Positions 1 to 9,646 of a stretch of DNA of 30,941 bases are shown in pieces. The notes under the pieces are model-generated. The model was not told the origin of the DNA and did no database searches. It worked only from the letters and a program-made list of their open reading frames with translations. Numbering within the stretch: position 1 is the stretch's first letter; every line of letters starts with the position of its first letter. Source of the stretch: Dichomitus squalens LYAD-421 SS1 (Eukaryota > Basidiomycota > Agaricomycetes > Polyporales > Polyporaceae); the NCBI RefSeq assembly GCF_000275845.1, contig NW_006766884.1, positions 2,089,565 to 2,120,505 of the forward strand. The letters run 5' to 3'. Position numbers and translations under genes: made by a program.

Positions 1-1450
1 CCACCCTGCCTTCTTTCTACGTGTACTCCCTACTGATACTTTTCAATCTTGCTCATCGATGACGCGTATTTTAGGTTACAACTCAATCAACGGCCTGTCA
101 TTGTGCTAGCCCTGCCCTGAACCATCTCTTGCAAAACCCCCATCTCTCGACGCCGCGTCTGCATCCCCCCTTTATCACCCGCTACAACGTACCAGTTCTG
201 CAACATGCCCCTTGGGATCTGATGTTTGTGAGTCATGCCAAGACGGCTGTAGCTACTAATGTCTAGCTCCACCCGCCTGCCTTCGGCTCCTCATAAACAT
301 CCCATAGGTATGTATATTGTGCACACACTAGTTGTGTCTCGCTCTTGCCCTTTCCGTAAGCCTTGTTGCCTGACTTACCTTTTGTATGATTGCATAGACA
401 TTGTTGCGTACTTGTGACTTTGGCCTCGGGAGCATCCTTGCTCCTGCTCACCCAGCGACTAGCTCTGCTAACCCTAACCCGCTTTTTTCGCGCACAGTAG
501 GTGTGTAGACTGGCTACATTCATGTCTGCCTTCTTCCATATATAGTAGTTCGCGTCCAATCATCATTATCATCGAAAACCAAACTCGAATTGTGTGATCA
601 TTTGTCAGCTACTTCTTGAACATGACAAGTGACCATTTCGCAGTGTGGGCATGTATGGTAGAATTTGCACAAGCCACTGACCATGTATGTTCATGAGCCC
701 AGTCAATAATGTACATTATCGGTCTTAGTTCCCCTACAGTATGGTAGCTGCTGTCCGAATGCTCAGCGAGAAATGGTTATTAATGTCCAGGCGCCCTGCA
801 AGGTCTGGCCATTGCACACCATATCTGGCGGATTTGGTACGGGTTTCCCATCCCTTGCTCATACCCTGTCAATCTGGTCAGACTGGCGAAACCTGGACGT
901 CACTGACCATCTGTTTCGTTCATTTGCTGATGTATGCCCTCCGTTAAGCGCTCATCCGTCGGCATCTTCCTCATGTCATAAACTACGAAACTCAAACTGG
1001 GTCTCCTAGCAACGTCTTCTAACACTGGCCACACTTCTTGCCAGGTTCCGCGGTAGTTCATCACCGACTTACATCCGACCTCAGGGTAGGCTTCTCCTTG
1101 AAAAGGCTCACTCTCGAGCCACCCGCGGGCACTCCGGCGTGTCACTTAGGCTGCATGCTATATGATCCTGCACATGGTCCGTCGACAGTAGGCATTGACA
1201 GATGGATGGTTTCTCCCGCTCTTTGCCCGCGTATCTCATGAAGCTTTGCTATACAGGGAAACGAAGAGCTGGTGGCGTCCATGATGGATCATGCGCTTCC
1301 CAGAGTTTGCATTGCGCTGTTTTTTGATAGATATACACGTCTACTGCCGATATAACACTCTGCTCCTACCCAGCACGCATAGGGTCCTTCTATGCACGCC
1401 CCAGTGCTACCATTCTGTGACCGCCTTTCCATCTAGTCGGCAGCGTCGTT
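1..1450. other. Left-end region without a supported gene
   Basis: I find no convincing gene here. Several short reading frames exist on both strands, but none shows a recognisable family or a chain of exons. The best of a poor set is a minus-strand frame from about 1145 down to a stop at 900. It is rich in Trp and charged residues (for example NYRGTWQEVWPVLEDVARR) and could be a gene remnant, but it has no start context and is closed upstream. At 468-480 there are two tandem units of the TTAGGG-type telomere repeat (CTAACCCTAACCC on the plus strand), more likely a telobox-like motif than a chromosome end. Confidence 0.5.
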
Positions 1451-2989
1451 ATGGGCGACTACCAGGTACGTTTCATTCTAGGACAAGCCTCCGCAAAACC
1501 CTCACCTTAGAGGGGCTATAGGGAGACGATGCTCGGTCGACGCTCAGGTCTTGTCTAGTCGTCTTAGTTCTGGAGGCAATCGCGTTTGGGGCTTTCGTCA
1601 TCGTGTACAGCAGATGCAGTTGGACTTTGCTTGACCGACATCGGTCGCAGGCCCATGGGCGATCGGTACGCCAACTTGCGCTACTGGCAGCCAGCACGGC
1701 AATGTTCCTGCTCGCAGTACTTGTAAGTTTCTCCCCTTCCTGTCCCCGGGTTCAGCCGCTCACACGTGTCTGCAGCATATAGCACTAGACATCCATATTG
1801 CTCTATCAAGCTTCCTCATGGAGGATCGGAGTATTGAGACTGTTGCAACACAGCTCGATACTTTCAATGCGGTGGCCGACGCTTTTGGCGCAGTGAAATT
1901 CGCGATATACGTTACCCAGCTACTTATTGGTGACGGGGTCATGGTGTGTCGACGGAGTGATCGTCCGGCTCCGTTCGAGTCGCGCCTAACTTCAGCTGCT
2001 AGATATATCGTGCGTATGTCGTCTGGGATCGCTCGTTCAAAGTGATTGTACTTCCATGTGTCTTCCTCGCTGGAGAGCTCAGTACGTGCTATCTCTTCAT
2101 CGTCTTCGCTCCTGCGGTTGTACTCAGATGCACTCCAGTACTCGGGTACTTCATCTCACTTGCTGGACCGTACGCACCCAAATCTTGGGCAATGAATACT
2201 AGGGCGCTCGTCAACGCGTTCTTCCTGCTCTCCGTCGTGACCAATCTCCTTTCGAGCGGTGCGTCATTCCCACCCTCCGCTGCAACAGCATTACCTGACG
2301 CATCCGTAGGCCTCATCATGGCTCGGGTTCTTTCATTCACGTCTCGTACCGAAAAATTCAAACGCTTCTCTCAAGACTCGCAAGACGGACGGTTCAAGAG
2401 TATAACACGACGCGTTGTCGAGTCCATCCTCCAGTCCGCAGCAATATACTCGATCGCGTCCATTTCGCTCGCGGTCACCTCCTTCGCAAACTACACGGTC
2501 GCCTTCCCCGCATGCCACAGCATGTTCCCGTCTGTCATCGTAAGCGTTTCCTACTGCTCCCGGCTGTTCCCACACCCTGATTGACAGCTCGCATCCCTCT
2601 TCTCTCGCTTTGCCACCAAAACCTATGCATCAAATCGTGTTGCGCCTCGGTCGGGCACACCCGGCCTGTGACCGCAGGGGATGGTATTTCTGCTCATCGT
2701 GTTGCGGATATCATCCAGCGTGAACGCTACGTCCAGACATGGTTCGTTGCTTTCCCAGACAGGTGGCTCAGTCCTGTCGCTATCGTCGGCGCCCTCGGGC
2801 GAAGAGAAGCCTGGTCTCGACGCCGAACGCGAAGGGCATGGGCGCAATAGCGAACAGAAGGACCGCTGGCGGCTGTCTTCCCCCATCGCGATTCACGTGT
2901 CGGTGTCGAGGACCTCGGATTACGAGGAAGTCGCGACGCTTAGTCCGAGGTCGCCTCCTGTCAATGGGGCTGCTCGGCCAGAATGTTGA
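1451..2989 (+). CDS. Multi-spanning membrane protein of an Agaricomycete 7-TM-like family
   Basis: The model has seven exons: 1451-1465, 1522-1722, 1776-1943, 2003-2258, 2310-2539, 2588-2649 and 2719-2989. The lengths sum to 1203 nt, giving 400 aa starting MGDYQ. Hydrophobic stretches recur from residue ~20 to ~275 (for example LVVLVLEAIAFGAFVIVY and VIVLPCVFLAGEL), and a hydrophilic Ser-rich tail follows. The segment IYRAYVVWDRSFK matches the pattern of orphan multi-TM proteins that are numerous in mushroom genomes; their function is unknown and I assign none. The last junction is weakest: it uses a non-consensus GTCGGG donor, and without it the protein stops at 2671 with 27 different tail residues. 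The tail beyond 2719 (SLLSQTGGSVLSL, then VSVSRTSDYEE) looks coding and in character for the family. The intron at 2259-2309 is 51 nt with no stop, so its retention would not break the frame. Confidence 0.7.
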
Positions 2990-3679
2990 TCGTGGTCGTC
3001 GAGCGTCCCCGAAGCATACCCCATCTACTCCAAGGTTTGTAGCTCTTGACTCTGTCTATGAGGAAGGGCAGCCACGAAGTGTGCCATACGGACTAGTCTG
3101 TCTTCTGTCTTCAAGTCAGGTTCCGACAGATGATTAGGCAGACGCCAATTGCGTCATTATACCTCTCTTAGAGTCTCTCATTTGTGGTGTACGCAGTCAA
3201 GTGTATGGGAGTGTAAGATACCAAATTCGTTATCGGAGACGCGTATACCAAGTCCTCGAGTACGGTTTCTCTTCGTTTTGGACCACATTAGACTGTCTCC
3301 TGTAAAGATTCGTGTTTCCCACATGGCGACCGTGGGGCCCCGGTGAATCCCAACGCTGAGATGTAGGAATTTGGGCTCCATCCACTCGCCCGAGGGCCGA
3401 GGCGCTCGTTCATGGTAAGCGCGGCCACGTGAGAACGACGTGTCGCGGACGACTCGCATTGCGTCACATTTGCTTGGCACACGACAGACCTGCACCGAGT
3501 CCATCCACCATTTCTTCATCTGCGGCATTCAATCGTTTCATCATAAGTAGAGGTGCTACGGTGTGCATATCCGAAGCATGCCAAAAATCAGTAGGTCCGT
3601 TTGGCGTCGTTGTAAGTATCTCTTCGGGAGCGTATCAACGCCTTACGGGCGCCACAATGCCCATTCGTGCAAGCGAGCT
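2990..3679. other. Intergenic DNA left of the transposon
   Basis: This stretch lies between the membrane-protein gene and the left end of the transposon. A 116-codon minus-strand frame at 3178-3528 has neither family resemblance nor splice-compatible neighbours, so I treat it as chance. The last two bases before the transposon (CT, 3678-3679) are repeated just after its right end. Confidence 0.5.
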
Positions 3680-3707
3680 CACTGAGCGCCTCGGACTTCG
3701 TGAAAAC
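3680..3707 (+). repeat. Left terminal inverted repeat of the transposon
   Basis: Twenty-eight bases that begin CACTGAGCGCC and end TTCGTGAAAAC. They pair with the complement of 9348-9376. Mismatches cluster at positions 5-6 and 12-17. The inner TTCGTGAAAA is also the first unit of the subterminal array. Confidence 0.85.
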
Positions 3708-3887
3708 CCCGATGTCGAGAACGAATCATCTTCGTAGTTTTCACGAAGCAGATTCGTGATACTCACGAAGCTAATGCGGGGTATCAGGATGTGGCGCCCA
3801 TTTGCAACTTCGTGAAAACCTTCGTGGTCAACCAGTACATTTCTGTCCCTGGTCACGAAGTTGTTCCTCACGTTTTCACTTCGTGAT
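3694..3887. repeat. Left subterminal repeat array (TTCGTGAA words)
   Basis: Within about 195 bp the words ACTTCGTGAA, TTCACGAAG and close variants occur some ten times in both orientations, for example near 3695, 3739, 3753, 3766, 3809, 3821, 3852 and 3878. In CACTA elements such short subterminal repeats are the sites bound by element-encoded proteins before strand transfer; that role is inferred here by analogy. Confidence 0.8.
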
Positions 3888-4232
3888 GTCTTGTTGTTAT
3901 ATCATGGTACCAGTATGTAGAGATTTATGCCCCATAGTGCAGCGCAGGATGTCTCCGCAAATGACCCAATACGAGTCAGTCACCGCGTTTGCAGTCAGAG
4001 ATGGAAGTCACTCAACCAATGTGTGCTTTCAAGTAGGAATAAATCAACAAGCTACATGGCATGTGACGATGTATACATATGAAGGAGCGACAATAGTTGG
4101 GAAGGAGAGCGGACGTCAATCCAGCCAACTCGGGCCCAGGACCGCACGCGCTCCATGCATGCGAGCATCCACGCCGGCGCCCAGATATCCCACGCATGTG
4201 AGCTTCCATGCCGCCATGGCGTCTACCAGCGT
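3888..4232. other. Transposon-internal non-coding segment
   Basis: This lies between the left subterminal array and the stop codon of the minus-strand companion gene. I see no reading frame of interest; it probably carries the 3' UTR and polyadenylation signals of that gene. Confidence 0.4.
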
Positions 4233-5180
4233 TCAGGCTCTTGCGGCGCGACCACGACCACGACGAGTGCTACCTCCGGCGGCGGAGGGGGCTCTAGTTC
4301 CGGTGTTGTTGTCACCACCATTCCCGTTATTCGACTGGGAGGACTTGCGGCCAGCGCGGGGTATGTAGCCCCGGATACGAGCGTGCTCGCGAGCATTCTG
4401 TAAGTACATCTTTAGTAACTCTGCAGTAGCCCAATCGTTCTTGTAACGCTTGAGGATAGGATACTCCTTGCGAGCCTGATGGAGAGCATGTGTTCAGAGG
4501 GAGACATTTGTGAGTACTACTGATATGCACGTACCGCCCGGTAAAGCTTAGAAAGATTGTCAGCACTCTGAATGCGAAAGTTTTTCTTCCAGTCAATGCC
4601 ACACGTGGGAACAAGGGAGCGGATGTAAGTCTGCGCATCGATGGTGTGGGAGTGCAATGTAAGCGAAGATGATAGTCTCGGCCGTGGGATATGGAACTCA
4701 CCTGGATATTACGAAATAGCTCGTCCTTGTCCTTTAACCCCATCTCATCCTGAATCGCGATCCGCCCTCCGGCTTTCGTTTTGGGCCTCTCGATGGTCGG
4801 ACCAGGGTTCTCGGCATCAACAGGGACTATACCAGGGCCTACGGTGGTAGCAGCAACAGCGCGCTCAATTGCAGCCGCAAGAGCGATGGCCTGCTCTTGT
4901 ATCTTGTCCTGGGCCTCAGCTAGGTTTGTCTCAGCGAGAATTTGGTCTCATAACAGTGTTTGTTAGGTTCATTGTCCAGGTGTAGTACTGTTGACGTCGG
5001 TGAGGGGAATACTTACCAGCTTGAGCTTTCTCCAGCTTTTCAGTCAGGATGGCCACCTGGGCTTGTAGGTCCTTGATGGTGGGGCGCTGTGTGTTTTCGT
5101 GGGGGAAGATGATGGGTATACGTGGCGATCAGTCAGCCTGTACTATAGAGGTGAGGATTTCTTTGGCTTACCGGTGGCAT
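4233..5180 (-). CDS. Transposon companion protein, coiled-coil, 220 aa
   Basis: Five exons on the minus strand: 5172-5180, 5017-5086, 4702-4946, 4535-4630 and 4233-4475. They sum to 663 nt (220 aa, start MPPRPTIKDLQAQ). Residues ~5-65 form a heptad-like, Ala/Glu/Gln-rich coiled coil. A Pro-rich linker follows. Residues ~100-165 form a compact helical module with the signatures KDKDELFRNIQTYIRSL, DWKKNFRIQ and YKNDWATAELLKMYLQNAR. The tail is Ser/Gly/Asn-rich and ends in an Arg/Gly-rich basic patch (RRGRGRAARA) that could bind nucleic acid. From memory, similar short proteins with an NWAT-E motif are common hypothetical proteins in mushroom genomes. Lying inside the element and divergent from the transposase, it is probably an element gene analogous in position to the second gene (TNPA-like) of plant CACTA elements. 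That analogy is inference. The 9-nt first exon is the least certain part. Confidence 0.75.
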
Positions 5181-5508
5181 AGTCGAGAATTGATGGTGTA
5201 TTCCACAGAAATGCGGCAATGTAGCAGGGGCTAATCAATGTTGGTGTACGGCCGCAGGGCAATGAAATAGTAATGTTGAGACATCAGCAAAATCTGGTCC
5301 TGTCTGCGTCGTAGGGGCGAGGATGATTTGTAAGCGCGCCTGGTGATCTGAGTCTTTGTTGTCCTACTTAGGGAATTCATGGCAAGCAACTCGAGCGTTG
5401 ACATCCACTCTCCTGCTCTGGCGCCACATCTTTCTCTGCCGTTCATCTATATCTGTCATTTTCTATACTCTAGCTGCTGCACATTTCACTTCATATGCTG
5501 TGTCTACA
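5181..5508. promoter_or_regulatory. Bidirectional promoter region inside the transposon
   Basis: These 328 bp separate the divergent start codons of the companion gene (minus) and the transposase (plus). Both promoters must lie here or in UTR introns. No TTCGTGAA words were seen in it, so the terminal array motif is not shared with the promoter. The pyrimidine-rich stretch at ~5420-5475 just before the transposase start may be its transcription start region. Confidence 0.5.
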
Positions 5509-8500
5509 ATGCCGAAGGCCCCCAAATCAGCGGCACGCATTCCCTGCGACTGTGGATGTGGCGAGACGTCTGTACACCCAAAAACGGTTGAACGGCATCG
5601 CAAAGGCAAGGCTCGACTAGGGATCAGGGCATCTGTCTCTTCAGCAAAGGCTCCGCCGCCACCAGGTGTCGCTCCGGAAACCACCAGTGACCCTCCCGCC
5701 CCTTCCGCCTGGATCCCACCAGTCGAACGTCGTCGGATTTTGGCCGAATTTTCCGAAGACGAAGCTTTAGCTACGTTAGGGCCATCGGAGGTGTTAGAGA
5801 GCGGTGCACCAACGCACCAGCAAGGGCATAGTGTATCCATACCGGATGCAGGTGAGTCGCTATACCATTTCTTGTGCAATCTTTATGATACATGTGCTCA
5901 CTGTCATTGTCATAAAAACAGCGTTCATCCAGGCTTCACCACATGACGATCCAATGGAGGAGTCAGCAGATGTGGAAGAGCTCCGTCTTGTTCAGGAGCA
6001 GGTATGGTCAGGGCACCGAACGCATTTGCGGACTACGGTCGAGGATGCCGATGAAGACGAGGATACATCTGAGCTGGGGAGTGATGATGAGATCTTGGGA
6101 GATGGCGGAGTGATGGGCGATAGGTCAGACGAGGAAGACGATGAGTACACGGCCATATCCGTCTGGGACGAGCTTGCAGAGGGTGTGCTACGAGCGATAG
6201 GGTGCACAGGTACGCCCAAAAAATTTCACCTTTCTGAATAATCTGACACATTTCTGTCTTAGTTGATGATCTTACGGAGGAGGATCTTGAGTGTCTGCGC
6301 CCGTTTGCGCTCAAGGTGGATACACATATGCCTGGGAAGACATTCGAGAAGCTTGCATACACATTCCCACATGCTCGTCTGTCATCTTGGAAGGCTATCC
6401 AATCCCGAGTCGCCCAGCTCTCAGGATTTGAGCCCGAACTGTATCACTGCTGTGTCAATTCATGCTGCTGTTTTGTCGGCCCACATAGTGATCGTGAAAC
6501 TTGTCCGTACTGCGCCGAAGCCCGCTTTGATGCCAAACATTGTCCTCGAAAACTCTTTGTCTATCTTCCAATCACACCCCGCCTGAAATCCTATCTTGCC
6601 AACCCCGATATGGCCAAGAGGATGGAGCATCGGGGACGGGACTACGAGCACAACCCCGACGTCATCAGAGATGTCTACGACTCCTCTCACTACCGGAACC
6701 TTCGGAACAAGAAGGTTGTGGTCAATGGACGTGAGCTCCCCCATCGCTTCTTTGAAGATCCACGAGACATTGCCCTGGGCCTTTCCACGGATGGATTTGC
6801 ACCTTTCCGTCGACGCACCAAGACCGCATGGCCACTTGTCTTGTACAACTACAATCTCCCTTCGGATATACGCTTCCACCTCAAGTATCTCATCGGGCTC
6901 GGTGTCATTCCAGGCCCGAAGAAGCCCCATGACATGGACTCGTTTTTGTGGCCGCTTACTCAGGAGCTGCTTCGTCTGGCGATCGGAGTTCACACATACG
7001 ACATACGCAGCGATACCTTCTTTGCTCTTCGGGCCTTTCTAATCCTTATCTTTGGCGACATACCTGCAGTATCTATGCTCATGCGCATGAAGGGTCACAA
7101 CGGCCTTTCTCCCTGTCGTATGTGCGGGATCAAGGGTATCCGAATACCGGACTCCTCAAATCCTATCCATTATGTTCCTCTCGATCGCTCTCGCCATCCC
7201 CATGCTACTACCTCCCCGCAATCTATTTCTATTTACAACCCAGCTTCCCTGCCTCTTCGAACGCATGACGAGCTTCTCACGCAAGCCCGAGAAGTCCAAT
7301 TTGCCCGTACCGAGAGCGAGTCCGAACGTCTGGCGAAGGAGTATGGCATCAAGGGTGTGCCATTGCTTCATGTACTTCCCTCACTGTCCTTCCCCGGATC
7401 GTTTCCCTACGACTTCATGCATCTCATCTGGGAGAATGTCGTCAAAAACCTGATGCAGCTCTGGACAGGGCAGTACAAGGGACTCGACACAGGGAGTGAG
7501 GACTATGAGATCCTCCCGAGCATCTGGGAAGCGATCGGAGATGCAAGCGCACAGGCCGGAGATACCATTCCTGGTCAGTTCGGTCCCCGTCCGCCCAACG
7601 TTGCGAGTGACAAGCTGTCATGGACAGCTGATACTCGCTCGTTCTGGTTCCAATATGTCGGGCCTGTCCTTCTAGCACGACGTTTCACACACCGCAAGTA
7701 CTACACCCATTTCATCGCCCTTGTACACATTCTTCGGAAATGTCTCCAATATGAGATGCCTGTCTCCACGGTGGCTGAGATACGTCAAGGTTTTATCGAC
7801 TGGGTCAAGGACTATGAAGTGTGAGTTGTACCATCTTATTTCCCTGCAGAATACGTGCCAATGCTGATCATAAACTCAATCAGAATGTATTATCAGAAGG
7901 ATCCTCACCGCCTTGCCATGTGTCCACTTACCGTACATGCATTGCTCCATGTGGCTGACAGCATTGAGTTTATCGGCCCTGTCTGGACGTGTTGGGCTTT
8001 TTCCATGGAACGCTATTGTGGCTCTCTTCAACCCGCAATTCGCAGCCGCCGCTATCCTTATTCGAGTCTCAATCGCTTCCTTGTGGATCAAGCACGCCTG
8101 GCACATCTCAAGCTCACCTATCCAGGTCTCGAGGACGTCCTCCGTCTTGCACCACCGCCCACACAGGGGGGAACCTCTATTATAGGCTGTGAGCTCTTTC
8201 CCACCTCTGACAGAACTTGAAAGCCATCCATGTGGTACATCGCTGACAAAACCACTCAAATTTCGCCCTTTCCTAATCTAGATGACACCTGTGTTCTTCT
8301 TTCACCTCGGCATCCATTGAATCTCTCCAGAGGCCTCACGGACAAGATTCTAGCATGCTTATGTACACGCTATGATGTCCCCCTTGCTCACTTGCGACGT
8401 GTTCTCCCCAAGACTGTTCAAGAGTGGGCGAAGCTCCGCATCCTCCCCGCTGGTGATACCATACGATCCTCCTCTCTCCAGGCCGCGCTTGAAGATAGGC

Positions 8501-8947
8501 GTGATTGCACCTTCGTCAGGGTATGTACCACTTACTGTGCATGAGAGGTCTCTAGTCACTGACGTTTTGATGTGCGTGGGAGTGTAGTATGAACAACTTG
8601 TCGACATTCATGCTCGGAACCATCACATACAAGCCGAGTATGAAGGCAATACCTTTTATGGACAGTTGCAACATATCATCGTTTTGGAGATGCCCACAGG
8701 TACGTTCACATCTGGTGAAACCCTCATATTGGGGGTCATCCAGTCTTGTGCTGTTGAGAGGCACAATCACGACCTCGATCTGCACTACTATTCCCGGCTT
8801 GGGGCGACGGAGGTGGTGGACATCCAGACTATTCAGTGCGCAGTGGGGCGGATACGGGATCGGAATGAGTGGGCAATATTGGATCGTAGTGGTGAGCTCT
8901 CACGTGCACTGTATACAGAGGATTCAGAGGAGCTACACGTGTTGTAA
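5509..8947 (+). CDS. Tnp2-family transposase, 1030 aa
   Basis: Six exons: 5509-5851, 5922-6209, 6263-7820, 7884-8188, 8282-8520 and 8588-8947. They total 3093 nt, with every junction in phase and no internal stop. The N-terminus (MPKAPKSAARIPCDCGCG, then SVHPKTVERH) has clustered Cys and His, a probable zinc-binding DNA-recognition element. An acidic stretch rich in Asp and Glu follows (residues ~140-185). The core matches the Transposase_21/Tnp2 family: GLSTDGFAPF with Asp ~387, FGDIPAV with Asp ~476, CRMCGIKG (Cys ~495 and ~498), and DFMHLIWENV with Asp ~594 and Glu ~601. These are candidate catalytic acidic residues of its RNase-H-like fold. A C-terminal region (TCVLLSPRHPLNL, TEVVDIQTIQC, WAILDRSGELSRA) is conserved in mushroom relatives as I remember them. 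No frameshift or missing motif was seen, so it may be active. Confidence 0.92.
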
Positions 8948-9212
8948 TCGCCTCAATGCATTCGGTTTCTTGTCTGCTCGCATGTTCTACCATGCTAGGC
9001 GCCGGAGTGTACGGCTTTTGTACTACTCGACGTCCGGCTCGTATTCAAACCTCCTAACAACTTTTGCGTATACATATCTTTTAATTCCCATGCAATGTAT
9101 AGCCCTCCCCAATATCATGGAATTTGGTGGAGAACTAACGTGCTACATGAGCTCGCTTTTGGACAAGCTTCGGGCCAACTAAGCGCCTTGCAGCCGCCTC
9201 TGCTCCATGACT
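8948..9212. other. Transposon 3' segment after the transposase
   Basis: Non-coding as far as I can see. It leads from the transposase stop codon to the right subterminal array and presumably holds the polyadenylation region. Confidence 0.4.
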
Positions 9213-9365
9213 ACTTCGTGGCTACCCCGAAGCTAACTCGTGCTCTCACATACTGATCGCGTCACGAAGTGCACCACGAAGAGAAAAGGATCACGAATCA
9301 GCCACGAACTCACGATATCAATTCGTGGATTTTCGATGTTACTTCGTGTTTTTCACGAACTTTCG
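9213..9365. repeat. Right subterminal repeat array (TTCGTG/CACGAA words)
   Basis: TTCGTG and CACGAA words recur around 9215, 9263, 9276, 9293, 9304, 9322, 9343 and 9353, in both orientations. They mirror the array at the left end. Several are followed by A/T runs, as on the left. Confidence 0.78.
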
Positions 9366-9376
9366 GGCGCGTAGTG
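9348..9376 (-). repeat. Right terminal inverted repeat of the transposon
   Basis: Read on the minus strand it starts CACTACGCGCC and runs into TTCGTGAAAAAC, the partner of 3680-3707. It is followed by CT, matching the dinucleotide before the left end. Confidence 0.82.
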
Positions 9377-9646
9377 CTCGAGGTCATGGTACCCCTACCC
9401 CCTCTATTGCAGGTAACAGTACTGTGGTCTCTTTTGAATTTTGACTCCTCCAGAAACCGCCACCACTCCCTCGCGGGTATGTCATCCGGCGGCACCGAAA
9501 GCCATGCTGCTGACTGACGTCAATTCTCTCCACTATAACAGTTAACATCCCACTGTGCTGCGTTGGTGCATAAAATGTCAGACATGTTCCTGCCAAGACT
9601 TCGCATCCCCACTCGCCTCTTCCACCCGGCATAGTCTCTCGACGCT

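Larger units (their letters stand above)
3680..9376. mobile_element. Tnp2-type (CACTA/Plavaka-like) DNA transposon, apparently complete
   Basis: This 5697-bp element is bounded by terminal inverted repeats that start CACT. The left end reads CACTGAGCGCC and then TTCGTGAAAA; the complement of the right end reads CACTACGCGCC and then TTCGTGAAAA, about 20 of 27 positions identical. Both flanks carry CT (3678-3679 and 9377-9378), a possible 2-bp target duplication, though two bases could match by chance. Inside each end lies an array of TTCGTGAA/TTCACGAA words (3694-3887 and 9213-9365). The cargo is a plus-strand Tnp2 transposase (5509-8947) and a divergent minus-strand coiled-coil gene (4233-5180) across a 328-bp shared promoter. 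CACTA elements have CACT-starting ends, subterminal repeats and often two genes, which fits. Assignment to Plavaka versus classical CACTA cannot be settled by eye. The open transposase and intact ends suggest a recent, possibly autonomous copy. No gene is interrupted. Confidence 0.88.

Noticed and set aside
2082..2127. A GTACGT...CTCAG intron in the membrane-protein gene
   Set aside because: Removing it (46 nt) shifts the frame out of the downstream conserved segment, while reading through keeps it.
3178..3528. A 116-codon minus-strand frame left of the transposon
   Set aside because: No family signal, no start context and no splice partners.
3694..3887. The TTCGTGAA arrays as a CRISPR-like or tandem repeat locus
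   Set aside because: Units are too short, vary in orientation and spacing, and sit only at the two transposon ends.
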